Below, piece by piece: positions 43,129 through 51,935 of a stretch of 64,000 nucleotides of DNA (positions within the stretch are counted from its first letter, which is position 1; each line of letters opens with the position of its first letter). This DNA is from an uncultured Acidobacteriota bacterium (GTDB lineage: Bacteria; Acidobacteriota; Blastocatellia; Pyrinomonadales; Pyrinomonadaceae): contig CADEGD010000009.1 of assembly GCA_902826795.1 (NCBI GenBank), positions 15,475-79,474 on the forward strand, read 5' to 3'. A model generated the notes under the pieces. The model was not told where the DNA came from. It saw nothing but the letters and a program-made list of their open reading frames with translations, and made no database searches. The position numbers and the translations under genes are program-made.

Positions 43129-45486
43129 ATGACTCACAAAAAACTTGCTCTCTTCATTTTTTTAATTTGCTTCGTACTGTTTCACGCGGACGTTCATTCT
43201 CAATCAGTAATCAAAGTTTCTGGTACGGTCGTAACCGCGCAGTTCGAAGCCATGCCGAACGCGTCGATACGTATTGATACAAAGTCTGGATCGATCTCTA
43301 CGACGAGCGACGGCGAGGGACGTTTCAGCGTGGACGTGACGGGCGATCCGCTGACGATCACTGCCGGCGGATCCAACTTGCGCGAGACAACCATCGACAT
43401 TTCATCGCTGACGAACTTCTCGGAGATGGTCGTCAAAGTAAACTACGTCGTTCCGCCTATCGTAGAGAACGTGACAATCACGGCAGACGCGCTGACGCCG
43501 CAGATCGAGTTTCGCAACGACGAACTTTACAAGGGCACGCTGTTCACGCGTGACGATCAACTGATCCAAACCCTGAACGCGGGCATCAACGCCGGTCAGC
43601 ACGAGGGCGGCGGAAAGTCGCTTGAGATTCGCCGTTACGGATTCAATCTCGATCACGGCGGCGTCAACGGCGGGCTGAAGATTGTGGTCGATAACATTCA
43701 GCAGAACCAGGGAACTCAAGGGCACGGGCAGGGATACTTGGGCGCTCTCAAATCCATATCGCCGGAGCTGGTCGATGACGTATCGATCATCAACGGGCCT
43801 TTCTCGGCGGCGTACGGAGATTTCTCAGGCCTCGGCGTCGTGCAGATCAGGCAGAAGGAATCGCTGCCGCAAACATTTACCGCTCGCCTGCAGGGCGGAT
43901 CGTTCAACTCGTTTCGCGGCTTCTTTGCATACTCGCCGCAGTGGAAGGGAATCGACGGTTTCATCGCATACGAGCCGAGCTACACCGATGGCCCTTTCGA
44001 CAGCCCGCTCAAGTACCGCCGCGACAACGTCTCGGCAAATTTCTCGAGGAAGTTCGGAGAAAAGCAGACGCTCGGTGCTAAGTTCAACTTCGGCCGTAAC
44101 GATTTCTTCTCTTCCGGACAGATCCCGCTCGACCTCGTCGCGTCGGGAGCGCTCGACCGCTTCGGATTTATCGATCCTGAAAACGGCGGCAAGGTTCGTC
44201 AGGGAAATGCGTCGGTCTATTTCCGCAAAGAGTTCACATCGGGTGCGGCGTTGAAGCTTGATGGATTCGTAGGGCGGTCTCTGTTCGATCTTTTTTCAAA
44301 CTTCACCTTCTTCACCGCCGATCCGGTTTACGGCGATGAAATTCAGCAGCACGATTCAAGGCTTCAGCAGGGAGCGAATGCTCAATACATCACGCCGTAC
44401 AAATTCGGCAGCGGCTTTGGCGTGCTGACCGCCGGAGCGAGCGTTCATCTCAACCAGATCAACGTCGGCCTCTATCCGACCGTTAGCCGCGCGCCGAACC
44501 GCAAGTTTCTGCCGGGCAATATCGACAACGCGGACGTGCTTCTAACATCGGCGAACGCAAACGTAAATAACTACTCGGGCTACGTTCAAAACGAGTTCAA
44601 CTTTTTCGAAGGACATCTGCGGATCGAAGCAGGGCTGCGGTTCGACGCGTTCACGTTCGACGTGGAAGGATTTGAACTCAGCGACGTGCGAACCGACCTT
44701 TCGGGCGAAGAGTCGGCAGGGAAGTTTCAGCCGAAGTTGTCGGTCGCGTGGTCGCCGTTCGATCGCGTTCCGGTTACGCTCTACGCAAACTACGGACGCG
44801 GCATTTCATCGCAAGATGCCCGCGGCATCGTACGCTCTCCGGATCAGCCGAAGATCTCGACGACGGATTTTTATCAGAGCGGAGTGTCTTTCAACGACAA
44901 ACGATTCTCGGCAGTTGTCAGTTCTTTTCTTATCGACCGGTCGCGTGAACAGGTTTACATTCCCGACGACGGCAGTATCGAACTCGCTGGCCCGACGCGG
45001 TCTTACGGTGTCGAGGCTCGGACGTCGATCAAGATAAATCGTCGCCTCAGTTTTAACGGTGGGCTGACGAACGTGATCAAGTCTTTTTTCCGAAACGAAT
45101 TCACGGCGGATGGCCGTCGCGTGATCGTAGACAGCGCACCGCGTTTCGTGTCGAACGCGGGCCTCGTGCTGAACGACCTCGCTGGCTTCACCTCATCGCT
45201 CACCTGGCGCCACGTCTCAAATTATCGGCTTGATGGCGAAGATCCATCCATCCGTGCCAGCGGAAACGATGTCGTCGATCTCGCGGTGACCAAACGCCTC
45301 CGAAGCTGGATCGACGTGAATCTTTCGATCGACAATCTTTTCAACAAGAAGCATTTCGAGACGCAGAACTTCTTCGAGTCGCGCACATGTTCGTCATGCG
45401 ATCTCATCGAACGCATCCACGCGACGCCCGGTTACCCCTTCACCGTCACCGCCGGCGTTACGCTGCGGTTCGGAGCAAAGAACTAA
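43129..45486 (+). CDS. TonB-dependent receptor with N-terminal carboxypeptidase-like domain
   Basis: 785 residues. A signal peptide (LALFIFLICFVLFHADVHS) is followed by a carboxypeptidase-regulatory-like domain at about 28-100 (VSGTVVTAQFEAMPNAS). The plug at about 110-230 holds RRYGFNLDHGGVNGGLKIVVDNI and SPELVDDVSIINGPFSAAYGDFSG, and a 22-strand barrel ends with TAGVTLRFG. The His/Gly-rich plug loop (QNQGTQGHGQGY) is unusual. It likely imports a metal chelate, vitamin B12 or oligosaccharide; the type is not determined. Divergent from DUF4331. Confidence 0.9.
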   Translation: MTHKKLALFIFLICFVLFHADVHSQSVIKVSGTVVTAQFEAMPNASIRIDTKSGSISTTSDGEGRFSVDVTGDPLTITAGGSNLRETTIDISSLTNFSEMVVKVNYVVPPIVENVTITADALTPQIEFRNDELYKGTLFTRDDQLIQTLNAGINAGQHEGGGKSLEIRRYGFNLDHGGVNGGLKIVVDNIQQNQGTQGHGQGYLGALKSISPELVDDVSIINGPFSAAYGDFSGLGVVQIRQKESLPQTFTARLQGGSFNSFRGFFAYSPQWKGIDGFIAYEPSYTDGPFDSPLKYRRDNVSANFSRKFGEKQTLGAKFNFGRNDFFSSGQIPLDLVASGALDRFGFIDPENGGKVRQGNASVYFRKEFTSGAALKLDGFVGRSLFDLFSNFTFFTADPVYGDEIQQHDSRLQQGANAQYITPYKFGSGFGVLTAGASVHLNQINVGLYPTVSRAPNRKFLPGNIDNADVLLTSANANVNNYSGYVQNEFNFFEGHLRIEAGLRFDAFTFDVEGFELSDVRTDLSGEESAGKFQPKLSVAWSPFDRVPVTLYANYGRGISSQDARGIVRSPDQPKISTTDFYQSGVSFNDKRFSAVVSSFLIDRSREQVYIPDDGSIELAGPTRSYGVEARTSIKINRRLSFNGGLTNVIKSFFRNEFTADGRRVIVDSAPRFVSNAGLVLNDLAGFTSSLTWRHVSNYRLDGEDPSIRASGNDVVDLAVTKRLRSWIDVNLSIDNLFNKKHFETQNFFESRTCSSCDLIERIHATPGYPFTVTAGVTLRFGAKN

Positions 45487-45502
45487 AACGAGCGACGACC
45501 GG

Positions 45503-45751
45503 TTAGCTGTCCATTCCCGAAAGGCTCTTGAAGCCGGTCGCGATTCTTCTTTGTTCGGGTGAGAGGCTCTGTGCGTTCTGCAGCATCGCCTGGATCTGCG
45601 GCGTGCCGATGATCGTAAGCAGTTTGGCTAAAGCCTCGCGGTCACGCCGATCGCTTACGACCTCTCCGTTGAGCGCCTGCCGAACTCCGGCCTGGCTGGG
45701 TTTCCACGTAGTTGATTCACTTATATGGATCTCATAGGGGTTAAATGGCAT
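45503..45751 (-). CDS. Small protein of unknown function
   Basis: 82 residues starting MPFNPYEIHISESTTWKPS. It is helical in the second half (QALNGEVVSDRRDREALAKLLTIIG) and has no signal or membrane segment. The family is not recognised. It is convergent with the TonB receptor gene, 16 bases from its stop. Confidence 0.5.
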   Translation of the reverse strand: MPFNPYEIHISESTTWKPSQAGVRQALNGEVVSDRRDREALAKLLTIIGTPQIQAMLQNAQSLSPEQRRIATGFKSLSGMDS

Positions 45752-45952
45752 GGCTTTCTCTCCACGACGATTTTTTCTCAGATGGGCATTCTCAAACTAC
45801 GGCGAATTCGAACGAAAGAGCCTCCGAATACGCTTCGACGGTAGATCGGGGACGTATATCTGAACGGTCGTTTGCTCGTAAACTGTAAGAAATTCGCCGC
45901 GACAACAAGTCTCTTGGATCGTGGCAGTTCTTTTTGTGTTATGAGGCCGCGA

Positions 45953-47401
45953 TCAGAATCCACCACGCGGATGGATCGTAGGAGACCACTGGGAATTCTT
46001 AAGGCGTATCTCGACGATGTGGACGTCGGCAAGTTCCAAAGCTGGAAACCTAAAGCTCCCCAAAATGTTAAGATGTGCATAGCGACGCTCGCCCGTGAAC
46101 GCGTTGATCGCGACAGCCTGTCCCGTCCGATTGATCCGCCCAAAGAAAGAGAATCCTAAAGAAAAAAATCCGCTTGCGCTTGGAGTACCTGCATGTTCGA
46201 CAGCTCCAACGTCGACCCCCTGTAGAATCCAACGCGGATAAGTCGCACGCTGGTCCCACAAAAACGATCTGAGAATCAAGGGGTCGATGCCCGGGCAGCT
46301 AGGCTGGCCTAAACTCACGCACGAGTTTCCGCGGTCGATTGCAGGGCTTCCGGTGAGCAATGCTCGCGCGTCGGTTTGGCCGCCGTTGTCAGAAAGCGAT
46401 CCTAGAAGAGGGTCGATCGCGTTGTTGTCGCTGACCTGATCGTTGTTCACCCCATTCGTAAGTCCGTTCGCGGTGCGGGCATCAGTTACAAGGTTGTTTC
46501 CGAGCGACGCGAACGATCCCGAAATAGTCGTGACCGGAAGGGAAGTGTCGGCACCGATCATCGTATTCAACACGCTGACTGACGAACCGGAAGCGCTGGC
46601 GATCCCGCTGGCCGACGATGTCGCCGAGTTGTGACTGATCGTGTTGTTGACCGAAAGCAGCGTTCCGGCGGAATATATGCCTCCGCCCGTCGATGCCGAG
46701 TTGGACGTTATTGTCGAATTAGTGATCCGCGTCGTCGAGCCCGATGCGAGATGCAGGCCGCCGCCCTCGACATTCGCCGTGTTGCCCGCGATCAGCGAAC
46801 GCGAAACGGTGAGCGTACCTTCGCTGGAGATCGCGCCTCCGGCCCCGGCTGAGTTGCCGGTGAGCCAAACATCGGTGAGATCCGCTGTCGCACCCGAGCC
46901 GATTCGCAGAGCCCCGCCTGCGATGAAGCTGCCCGCGATTCCGCCCTCCAACCTCAGTCCGCGAATCACCGCCCTTGTGCCCGCGTTGGGGACGTGGAAA
47001 ATCCTAAACGGTATCGCCGCTGAAGCACTTCGTCGAATCGTCAGTCGTCTTGCGCCTGGCCCGACAAGTGACGCGGATGTCTCGTCGAACGTAAGCGAGC
47101 CTTCCGTCAGTTCGATAACGGCCGGATACGGCAATTCGAACATGATAACGTCGCCTGCCGCGTTGTTGGCGTTTGTTTCGTCAACCGCCGCTCGAAGCGT
47201 GCAATTGCCGTTCGCGTCGGCGCACATGTTGTCGCCGGGGTTTGCGTCTGGAGTATCCCCGGTATGTTTCACGGTGAAAAGCTTGCCGGGGTTTGGCGAA
47301 AGTCCCTCTGGAATGGCGAGCTGAACCTCGTATTGAGCCGAGACCAGCGAGATCGCAAAACAAACCACGAGCGGAAGAAGCGAGAGGATTCGGGTTTTCA
47401 T
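45953..47401 (-). CDS. CSLREA-domain parallel beta-helix surface protein
   Basis: About 482 residues from the ATG at 47401, with a signal peptide ending VSAQYEVQ. The N-terminal CSLREA-type motif is present as TVKHTGDTPDANPGDN with CTLRAAVDETNAN. It continues with repeated SNSA/NSASTGGGI-type rungs of a parallel beta-helix (ISSEGTLTVSRSLIAGN; TNSTITSNSASTGGGIYS). The protein is probably secreted or outer-surface. The C-terminus (SQWSPTIHPRGGF) has no clear sorting signal. Some 21 residues upstream of this start are open, but the later ATG gives a good signal peptide. Confidence 0.85.
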   Translation of the reverse strand: MKTRILSLLPLVVCFAISLVSAQYEVQLAIPEGLSPNPGKLFTVKHTGDTPDANPGDNMCADANGNCTLRAAVDETNANNAAGDVIMFELPYPAVIELTEGSLTFDETSASLVGPGARRLTIRRSASAAIPFRIFHVPNAGTRAVIRGLRLEGGIAGSFIAGGALRIGSGATADLTDVWLTGNSAGAGGAISSEGTLTVSRSLIAGNTANVEGGGLHLASGSTTRITNSTITSNSASTGGGIYSAGTLLSVNNTISHNSATSSASGIASASGSSVSVLNTMIGADTSLPVTTISGSFASLGNNLVTDARTANGLTNGVNNDQVSDNNAIDPLLGSLSDNGGQTDARALLTGSPAIDRGNSCVSLGQPSCPGIDPLILRSFLWDQRATYPRWILQGVDVGAVEHAGTPSASGFFSLGFSFFGRINRTGQAVAINAFTGERRYAHLNILGSFRFPALELADVHIVEIRLKNSQWSPTIHPRGGF

Positions 47402-47598
47402 AACTTTGTGTATTGAGGAACGGGTGTCGTTAGCAAAGTTACACGAAATCTGTTTCGATGCCAACAGATTTTGTCCGTATTCTTGCGGCGTTAGTAGCTT
47501 GGCCTTGATGTTTGGTTGCCGTAAGGCAAAAAAGACGCTTCAGTATCTTAAACTCTGAAGGGAAAGAATGGCATTGCAGATCCTAATGCGGTGGTCGA

Positions 47599-48513
47599 TC
47601 AAGGATGCAATAGATCGTGCCACAACTCCACCGATATTCCCGGCGTGAGCGTTCTGAAGAGCACTGCGAGCGGGCCGGTATCTCTCTTAAACGCAGCGTC
47701 AGACTCCGAAAACTCACGACACTTTCTTGGATCTTTGAAAAATGCCCTGACCGGGTTGAACGGAACGTCCAACTTGGCGAGGTTCGCTGTAAAGTATTTG
47801 TTCTGTTTCACGAATGCTTCGACGGCGGCGAAAGACCTCGTGCTGATCTTAAAGAACTCGAACGAGTTGGCCAGATTTGGATCGAGCTCGCGGAAGCCCT
47901 GATGGTCGGCTCGAAGCTTTCCTTTATCAACGGACTGGAACATATTCTGCACCAGGATCGCGATGAATTCTTCGATCGAGTCAAAACCCTGCAGATTGGT
48001 CTTGTGAACTTTCACTGAGTCGGGACTGAAGGTTTTGCTCATATCACGGATAGCGTGAACCAGCTCGTGGACTAATACTTCCTGTCGATTCGGCATATAG
48101 TTCGAGCGTTTGTCCGTTTTGTAAAAGGTATGGCATGTTCCGCCTGGGTTGAAGGCTTCCGGTGTGTAAAAAACTACGGCCCAGATGGGTCTGGTCTGCA
48201 TGCCGAGAACTTTGTTGAGAAAAGGCGAGACATGTCGGTTCCACATCAGATCCCTATTCTCGCCAAAATTCGCGGAAGGCGAGACGCAAACTCCTTGGCC
48301 CTCTCGAACGGGTGTTATCCGAACAACTCGATTCCACTTCTTTAGCCTGTCGAGCACCGACTTTCCAACAGGATTATTCATTATTCCCTGAAGATCCTCA
48401 CGAACAGCCATAACGTAGGCTTCGTTAGTCATCATTGGGAATTTCGGCGGAACCTGATTTATGTCGTTCCAGGTCGGGTCGATCAAAAGATTGAATTGGG
48501 CCTCTACTGACAT
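47599..48513 (-). CDS. M91-like zinc metallopeptidase
   Basis: 304 residues with HELVH at 149-153 and a downstream EE pair at 181-182 (DSIEEFIAILVQN), the arrangement of zinc-dependent peptidases like NleD (M91). There is no signal peptide or membrane segment. The region before it has a VFYTPEAFNPGG segment, the sort of loop seen in M91 relatives. Family members include secreted effectors and toxins. No secretion genes are adjacent, so this assignment rests on the motif only. Confidence 0.6.
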   Translation of the reverse strand: MSVEAQFNLLIDPTWNDINQVPPKFPMMTNEAYVMAVREDLQGIMNNPVGKSVLDRLKKWNRVVRITPVREGQGVCVSPSANFGENRDLMWNRHVSPFLNKVLGMQTRPIWAVVFYTPEAFNPGGTCHTFYKTDKRSNYMPNRQEVLVHELVHAIRDMSKTFSPDSVKVHKTNLQGFDSIEEFIAILVQNMFQSVDKGKLRADHQGFRELDPNLANSFEFFKISTRSFAAVEAFVKQNKYFTANLAKLDVPFNPVRAFFKDPRKCREFSESDAAFKRDTGPLAVLFRTLTPGISVELWHDLLHP

Positions 48514-48673
48514 CTGGCGATCTCCTTAATTCGGTTCGTCACATTTCGCTTTACCTTATTTAAGAAAATTGGCTAAAATTCTTTCACTGGCTCCTGCAAC
48601 CCTTTTTTGGAGGTAAGGCATCATAGCGGCGGATAAGTATCTAAATTCCGGGACAGATCTGATAGGAGTAACT

Positions 48674-49348
48674 ATGGACTCTGCCGCAGCGGCCATTGAA
48701 AGGGACATCGCTTTTGGTATTGAGGAGGCCGTCGAACTGCCGTTGGTGCAGGTTCGGACGGCTGTTTCCGTTGATGACGGCAAGATCCACCTCGATACTT
48801 CCGATATCGAACTCTGCAAGATGGCGGCGGACGGCAGTTTGGCCGCTTTTGAGGTCATTTACCAGCGATATCATCGCCGAACATTCAGCCTCACGCTCCG
48901 CATGACCGGCAGCCAGACGGAGGCCGAAGATCTCACGCAGGAAGTTTTCATCCAGCTTTTCCGCAAGATCGGCAGTTTCCGCGGCGATTCGGCTTTTTCG
49001 ACTTGGCTGCACCGCCTGACGGTAAATCAGGTGCTGATGCACTTCCGCAAGCGTTCGTTCAAGAACGAGAAAACGTCGGAAGACGGCGAAATGCCGGAAC
49101 AGACCGTGACCGGCTCGGCCAACCCGAGCAAGATGGCCGTCGTCGATCGCATCGCTCTCAAAAACGCGATCGCCGAACTCCCGAAAGGATACAAGAACGT
49201 GTTCGTCCTTCACGATGTCGAAGGCTTCGAACACGAGGAAGTCGCCCGGATGCTCGGCATCTCCGTCGGCACTTCGAAATCACAGCTCCATAAGGCCCGG
49301 CTTAAGCTTCGCGGCCTGCTCGTCAAGCAAAAAGAAGAAACAAGTTAA
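48674..49348 (+). CDS. ECF-type RNA polymerase sigma factor
   Basis: 224 residues. Region 2 contains [38 protein letters not shown], and region 4 reads [45 protein letters not shown]. An N-terminal extension of about 40 residues precedes region 2. GGAG lies seven bases upstream of the ATG. The anti-sigma factor at 49501 is next, and the following DUF4097 gene suggests control of envelope homeostasis. Confidence 0.93.
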   Translation: MDSAAAAIERDIAFGIEEAVELPLVQVRTAVSVDDGKIHLDTSDIELCKMAADGSLAAFEVIYQRYHRRTFSLTLRMTGSQTEAEDLTQEVFIQLFRKIGSFRGDSAFSTWLHRLTVNQVLMHFRKRSFKNEKTSEDGEMPEQTVTGSANPSKMAVVDRIALKNAIAELPKGYKNVFVLHDVEGFEHEEVARMLGISVGTSKSQLHKARLKLRGLLVKQKEETS

Positions 49349-49414
49349 ACGCCCGTTAGGGCAACCCTTTCGCCCGTTATTCATCTATTATGATTGATAA
49401 CGGGCAAGGTGGCG

Positions 49415-49498
49415 TTCAGAGTTCAAGCTTCAGCTTGTTCGCTTCCACTGCGTAACGACTTATTTATCGGAGACAAGCTAAAGCTTGCACTCTAAACG
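49415..49498. repeat. CAAGCTTCAGCTTG palindromic repeat, copy 2
   Basis: Starts TCAGAGTTCAAGCTTCAGCTTG and ends AGACAAGCTAAAGCTTGCAC with an inner spacer of about 38 bases. It lies between the sigma factor and anti-sigma genes without breaking either one. Ends match the copies at 30020 and 53531. Confidence 0.75.
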
Positions 49499-49500
49499 AG

Positions 49501-50238
49501 ATGAACTGCGACGGATGTCAGGAAAATTTGAGCCTCTTTCTGGACGGCGAGCTTGATGAAACTCAGGCCGCAAACCTTCGGACGCACCTCTCGCTCTGTG
49601 CGGAATGTGCCCGGCTCTGCGAAGACTTCGCATCCATTCTCGACAACTGCAAATTCGAAGAACTCGCCGACAACGCTCCGGCTCTGAATACGAACGCACT
49701 TTGGTGCCGCATCAGCAATACGCTTGAATCCGAGATCAAGCCCGAGCCAGTCGTGGAACCGGCTCCCGAACCGCGAGGATTTTTCGCCCGCGTTTGGAAT
49801 CTCTCGTTCTCGCAGGCCGCCGCCGGCGTACTCGCGGTTGCATTGATCAGTTCGCTGCTCACAATTGTCGGCATTCGCAATTACTTCCAGCCGACGGGCG
49901 AGGATTTTACGTCGCGTACCGGCGAATCGCAGACGACTTTCGAAAAACTTTTAAGCAAGGTAGGACTCACCGATACACCGCAAGCCGCACGCCAAAAACG
50001 TCTTCAGGAACAGCAAGCCACGATCGACTATTGGAACCAGCGCGTGCAGGCAAGGCGTGCGATGTGGGATGATAATCTGAGACGCGGGTTTGACAGAAAC
50101 CTGCAGGCGATCGACCAGGCAGTCTTCGAATATAAACAGACGCTCGAGCAAAATCCGGACGACGAACTCTCCGGCGAGATGCTCGATTCTGTGATGACAG
50201 AGAAGATGAACCTGCTCCGCGAATTCTCGGAACTTTAG
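49501..50238 (+). CDS. Zinc-finger anti-sigma factor (zf-HC2)
   Basis: 245 residues. The N-terminal zinc-binding anti-sigma domain reads MNCDGCQENLSLFLDGEL with the ligands His29, Cys33 and Cys36 in HLSLCAEC. One membrane helix spans about 104-124 (AAAGVLAVALISSLLTIVGI), and the C-terminal, charged helical domain (residues 140-245) is on the other side of the membrane. It should hold the upstream ECF sigma factor at the membrane until an envelope signal releases it. It begins 152 bases after the sigma gene. Confidence 0.88.
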   Translation: MNCDGCQENLSLFLDGELDETQAANLRTHLSLCAECARLCEDFASILDNCKFEELADNAPALNTNALWCRISNTLESEIKPEPVVEPAPEPRGFFARVWNLSFSQAAAGVLAVALISSLLTIVGIRNYFQPTGEDFTSRTGESQTTFEKLLSKVGLTDTPQAARQKRLQEQQATIDYWNQRVQARRAMWDDNLRRGFDRNLQAIDQAVFEYKQTLEQNPDDELSGEMLDSVMTEKMNLLREFSEL

Positions 50239-50258
50239 TCGCCCTTTTTATTGGAACA

Positions 50259-51035
50259 ATGATCCGCAGTTTGGATATCAGGGAAAGCCTCGCAGGAGGC
50301 TGGCGACGTGCAGCAGTGCTCGCCGCCTGCGTCGCAATGCTTTGCGCGTTGATGCCGTTCGAGGCCGCCGCCCAGCGACGTTTCAATCGAACTTATCCCG
50401 CGAATCAGAACGTCCGTCTCCAGCTTCTCAACCGCACCGGAACCGTCACCGTCGAGGGCTGGAACCGTAACGAAGTTTCCATCTCAGCCTATCTCGAAGC
50501 GCCCGCTGCCAACATCGAACCGCAATCTCTGAGCGGGACAATATATATAAATCTCGTTAAAGATAATCAGGGCCGCGGGGAAGTTGGTAACGTGAATTTC
50601 ACGATCCGCGTGCCGTTCACGTCGTCGGTCGATATCGAGACGAAGATGGGCAACCTCAGCGTTTCGAACGTCCGCGGCGGCTTGGTTCGCGCGCACATCA
50701 CGACCGAGGGCGACATCACCTTGACGAACATCGGAGCCACGGCCGTCTCCGCTCAAAACGGCATCGGCGACATCTTCTATGACGGCACGATCCAGAATGG
50801 CGGCGGTTACCGGTTTTTCTCGATCAGCGGCACGATCAGCCTCCGCATCCCTCCGGGCTCGTCGTTCAAACTTCTCGCAACCGCGCCATCCACACGCAAC
50901 ATCTCGCTCGGTACGTTCTCCGAAAACATGCGATACACCTGGGACGGCCGCCGCGTCGTCGGCACCTCCGGCGACGGCGCCGCTACCCTGAGCGCCACCA
51001 ACCAGCGCGGCAACATCCAGTTCATCCGCCGCTAA
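50259..51035 (+). CDS. DUF4097-family exported protein
   Basis: 258 residues with a signal peptide (AAVLAACVAMLCALMPFEAAA). The body is a beta-helix-like DUF4097 fold, with the pattern LLNRTGTVTVEGWNRNEVSIS and ETKMGNLSVSNVRGGLV. It is 20 bases after the anti-sigma gene and probably in the same operon, so it is likely part of the sigma response. DUF4097 proteins are not enzymes by sequence. Confidence 0.82.
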   Translation: MIRSLDIRESLAGGWRRAAVLAACVAMLCALMPFEAAAQRRFNRTYPANQNVRLQLLNRTGTVTVEGWNRNEVSISAYLEAPAANIEPQSLSGTIYINLVKDNQGRGEVGNVNFTIRVPFTSSVDIETKMGNLSVSNVRGGLVRAHITTEGDITLTNIGATAVSAQNGIGDIFYDGTIQNGGGYRFFSISGTISLRIPPGSSFKLLATAPSTRNISLGTFSENMRYTWDGRRVVGTSGDGAATLSATNQRGNIQFIRR

Positions 51036-51059
51036 ATTTCTAATATCACCATTGCTGAA

Positions 51060-51080
51060 TGCTAGCAGAAAGTGCTAGCA
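51060..51080 (+). promoter_or_regulatory. Pair of TGCTAGCA palindromes before hicA
   Basis: Two perfect 8-base palindromes, at 51060-51067 and 51073-51080, lie just ahead of the hicA start at 51083. The centre-to-centre distance is 13 bases. This could be the operator for the HicAB complex. Confidence 0.5.
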
Positions 51081-51082
51081 TT

Positions 51083-51349
51083 ATGAAAGTGAGCCGTCGG
51101 CATAACAAGACGTTGGAAGCGATCTTCAGGGAGCCGACCGCTGCTTCGATCAAGTTTTCCGATGTCGAGAAATTACTTGTATCGTTAGGTGGACGGCTCA
51201 TCGAGGGACGCGGGTCACGAGTTTCTTTTCTCTTCTCGGACAATCATAAGTGGGAAGCCCACCGCCCGCATCCGGGAAAAGAAGTGAAGAAGTATCAGGT
51301 CGAGTCCCTGCGGCGGTTTCTTCAGTCAAGAGGTTTAGGCGATGAATAA
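51083..51349 (+). CDS. hicA: HicA-type mRNA interferase toxin
   Basis: About 88 residues from the ATG at 51083. It has the double-stranded-RNA-binding-like fold: FSDVEKLLVSLGGRL, GRGSRVSFLFSDNHKWEAHRPHPG with the catalytic His, and KEVKKYQVESLRRFLQ. It cleaves mRNA unless bound by HicB. The next gene overlaps by eight bases. A frame with an earlier ATG at 51059 covers the operator-like repeat and is less likely. Confidence 0.88.
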   Translation: MKVSRRHNKTLEAIFREPTAASIKFSDVEKLLVSLGGRLIEGRGSRVSFLFSDNHKWEAHRPHPGKEVKKYQVESLRRFLQSRGLGDE

Positions 51350-51674
51350 ACATCTCAGCTATCGAGGCTTTAAGGCTCAGGTAGAGTTTTCTGCGGATGA
51401 TAACGTTTTCTGGGGACGTCTGCTCGGCATCAAGGATGAAGTGACCTTCGAGGGCGAAACAGTCGACGGCCTTAAAGCTGCGTTCAAAGATGCCGTGGAT
51501 TTTCACATTGAGCTTTGCGAAAAGACCGGCGAGCGTCATAAGAAGACATATTCCGGAAAGGTGATGCTCCGGCTTCCCAACACGCTCCACGAGAAAATCG
51601 CTGAAGCGGCGTCGCTGTCAGGTAAGAGTCTGAACGAATGGGGAAAAGATGTTCTTGAATCAGCCCTCAAATAG
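51342..51674 (+). CDS. hicB: HicB-type antitoxin
   Basis: 110 residues. The N-terminal part is the HicB fold (SYRGFKAQVEFSADDNVFWGRLLGI and FEGETVDGLKAAFKDAV), and the C-terminus is a ribbon-helix-helix (VMLRLPNTLHEKIAEAASLSGKSLNEWGKDVLESAL). It neutralises HicA and binds the operator. The TGCTAGCA pair upstream of hicA is the likely target site. Confidence 0.9.
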   Translation: MNKHLSYRGFKAQVEFSADDNVFWGRLLGIKDEVTFEGETVDGLKAAFKDAVDFHIELCEKTGERHKKTYSGKVMLRLPNTLHEKIAEAASLSGKSLNEWGKDVLESALK

Positions 51675-51758
51675 GTTAGCAGCATTCATTCGCCGATAGA
51701 CTAATCGCATCTTTCTCTTTCCGTGTTTTCTGTGATTGCTTCTTTGATTTCTTTCTCA

Positions 51759-51809
51759 TTTCTTCTTTCGAGGATAAATTCTGAAAAGCGTCATCCACGA
51801 AAGAAGAAA
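51759..51809. terminator. TTTCTTCTTTCG hairpin after hicB
   Basis: Twelve-base arms at 51759-51770 and 51798-51809 pair perfectly around a 27-base loop. It sits in the 261-base gap between hicB and the second DUF4097 gene, which also contains a CTGTG-type block at 51717-51735. No gene is seen in the gap. Confidence 0.6.
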
Positions 51810-51880
51810 AGCGGAAAGCAAGGTCCATAGAACCAATGATCCACACCTTCCAAAAAATCTTGTTTTCTCCCACTCCAAAG

Positions 51881-51899
51881 TGCTAGCATTTACCTAGCA
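51881..51899 (+). promoter_or_regulatory. TGCTAGCA palindrome downstream of HicAB
   Basis: A perfect TGCTAGCA at 51881-51888 with a degraded partner (ACCTAGCA) at 51892-51899 lies before the second DUF4097 gene. Together with the pair at 51060 it brackets the hicAB genes. Confidence 0.4.
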
Positions 51900-51935
51900 G
51901 TCCTTCCTGCCATCCTTCAGTCTTCGAGTCATTCC

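Noticed and set aside
45778..46143. 121-codon minus-strand open frame at the 3' end of the CSLREA gene
   Set aside because: Overlaps the CSLREA gene in another frame, Arg/Ser-rich composition typical of shadow frames.
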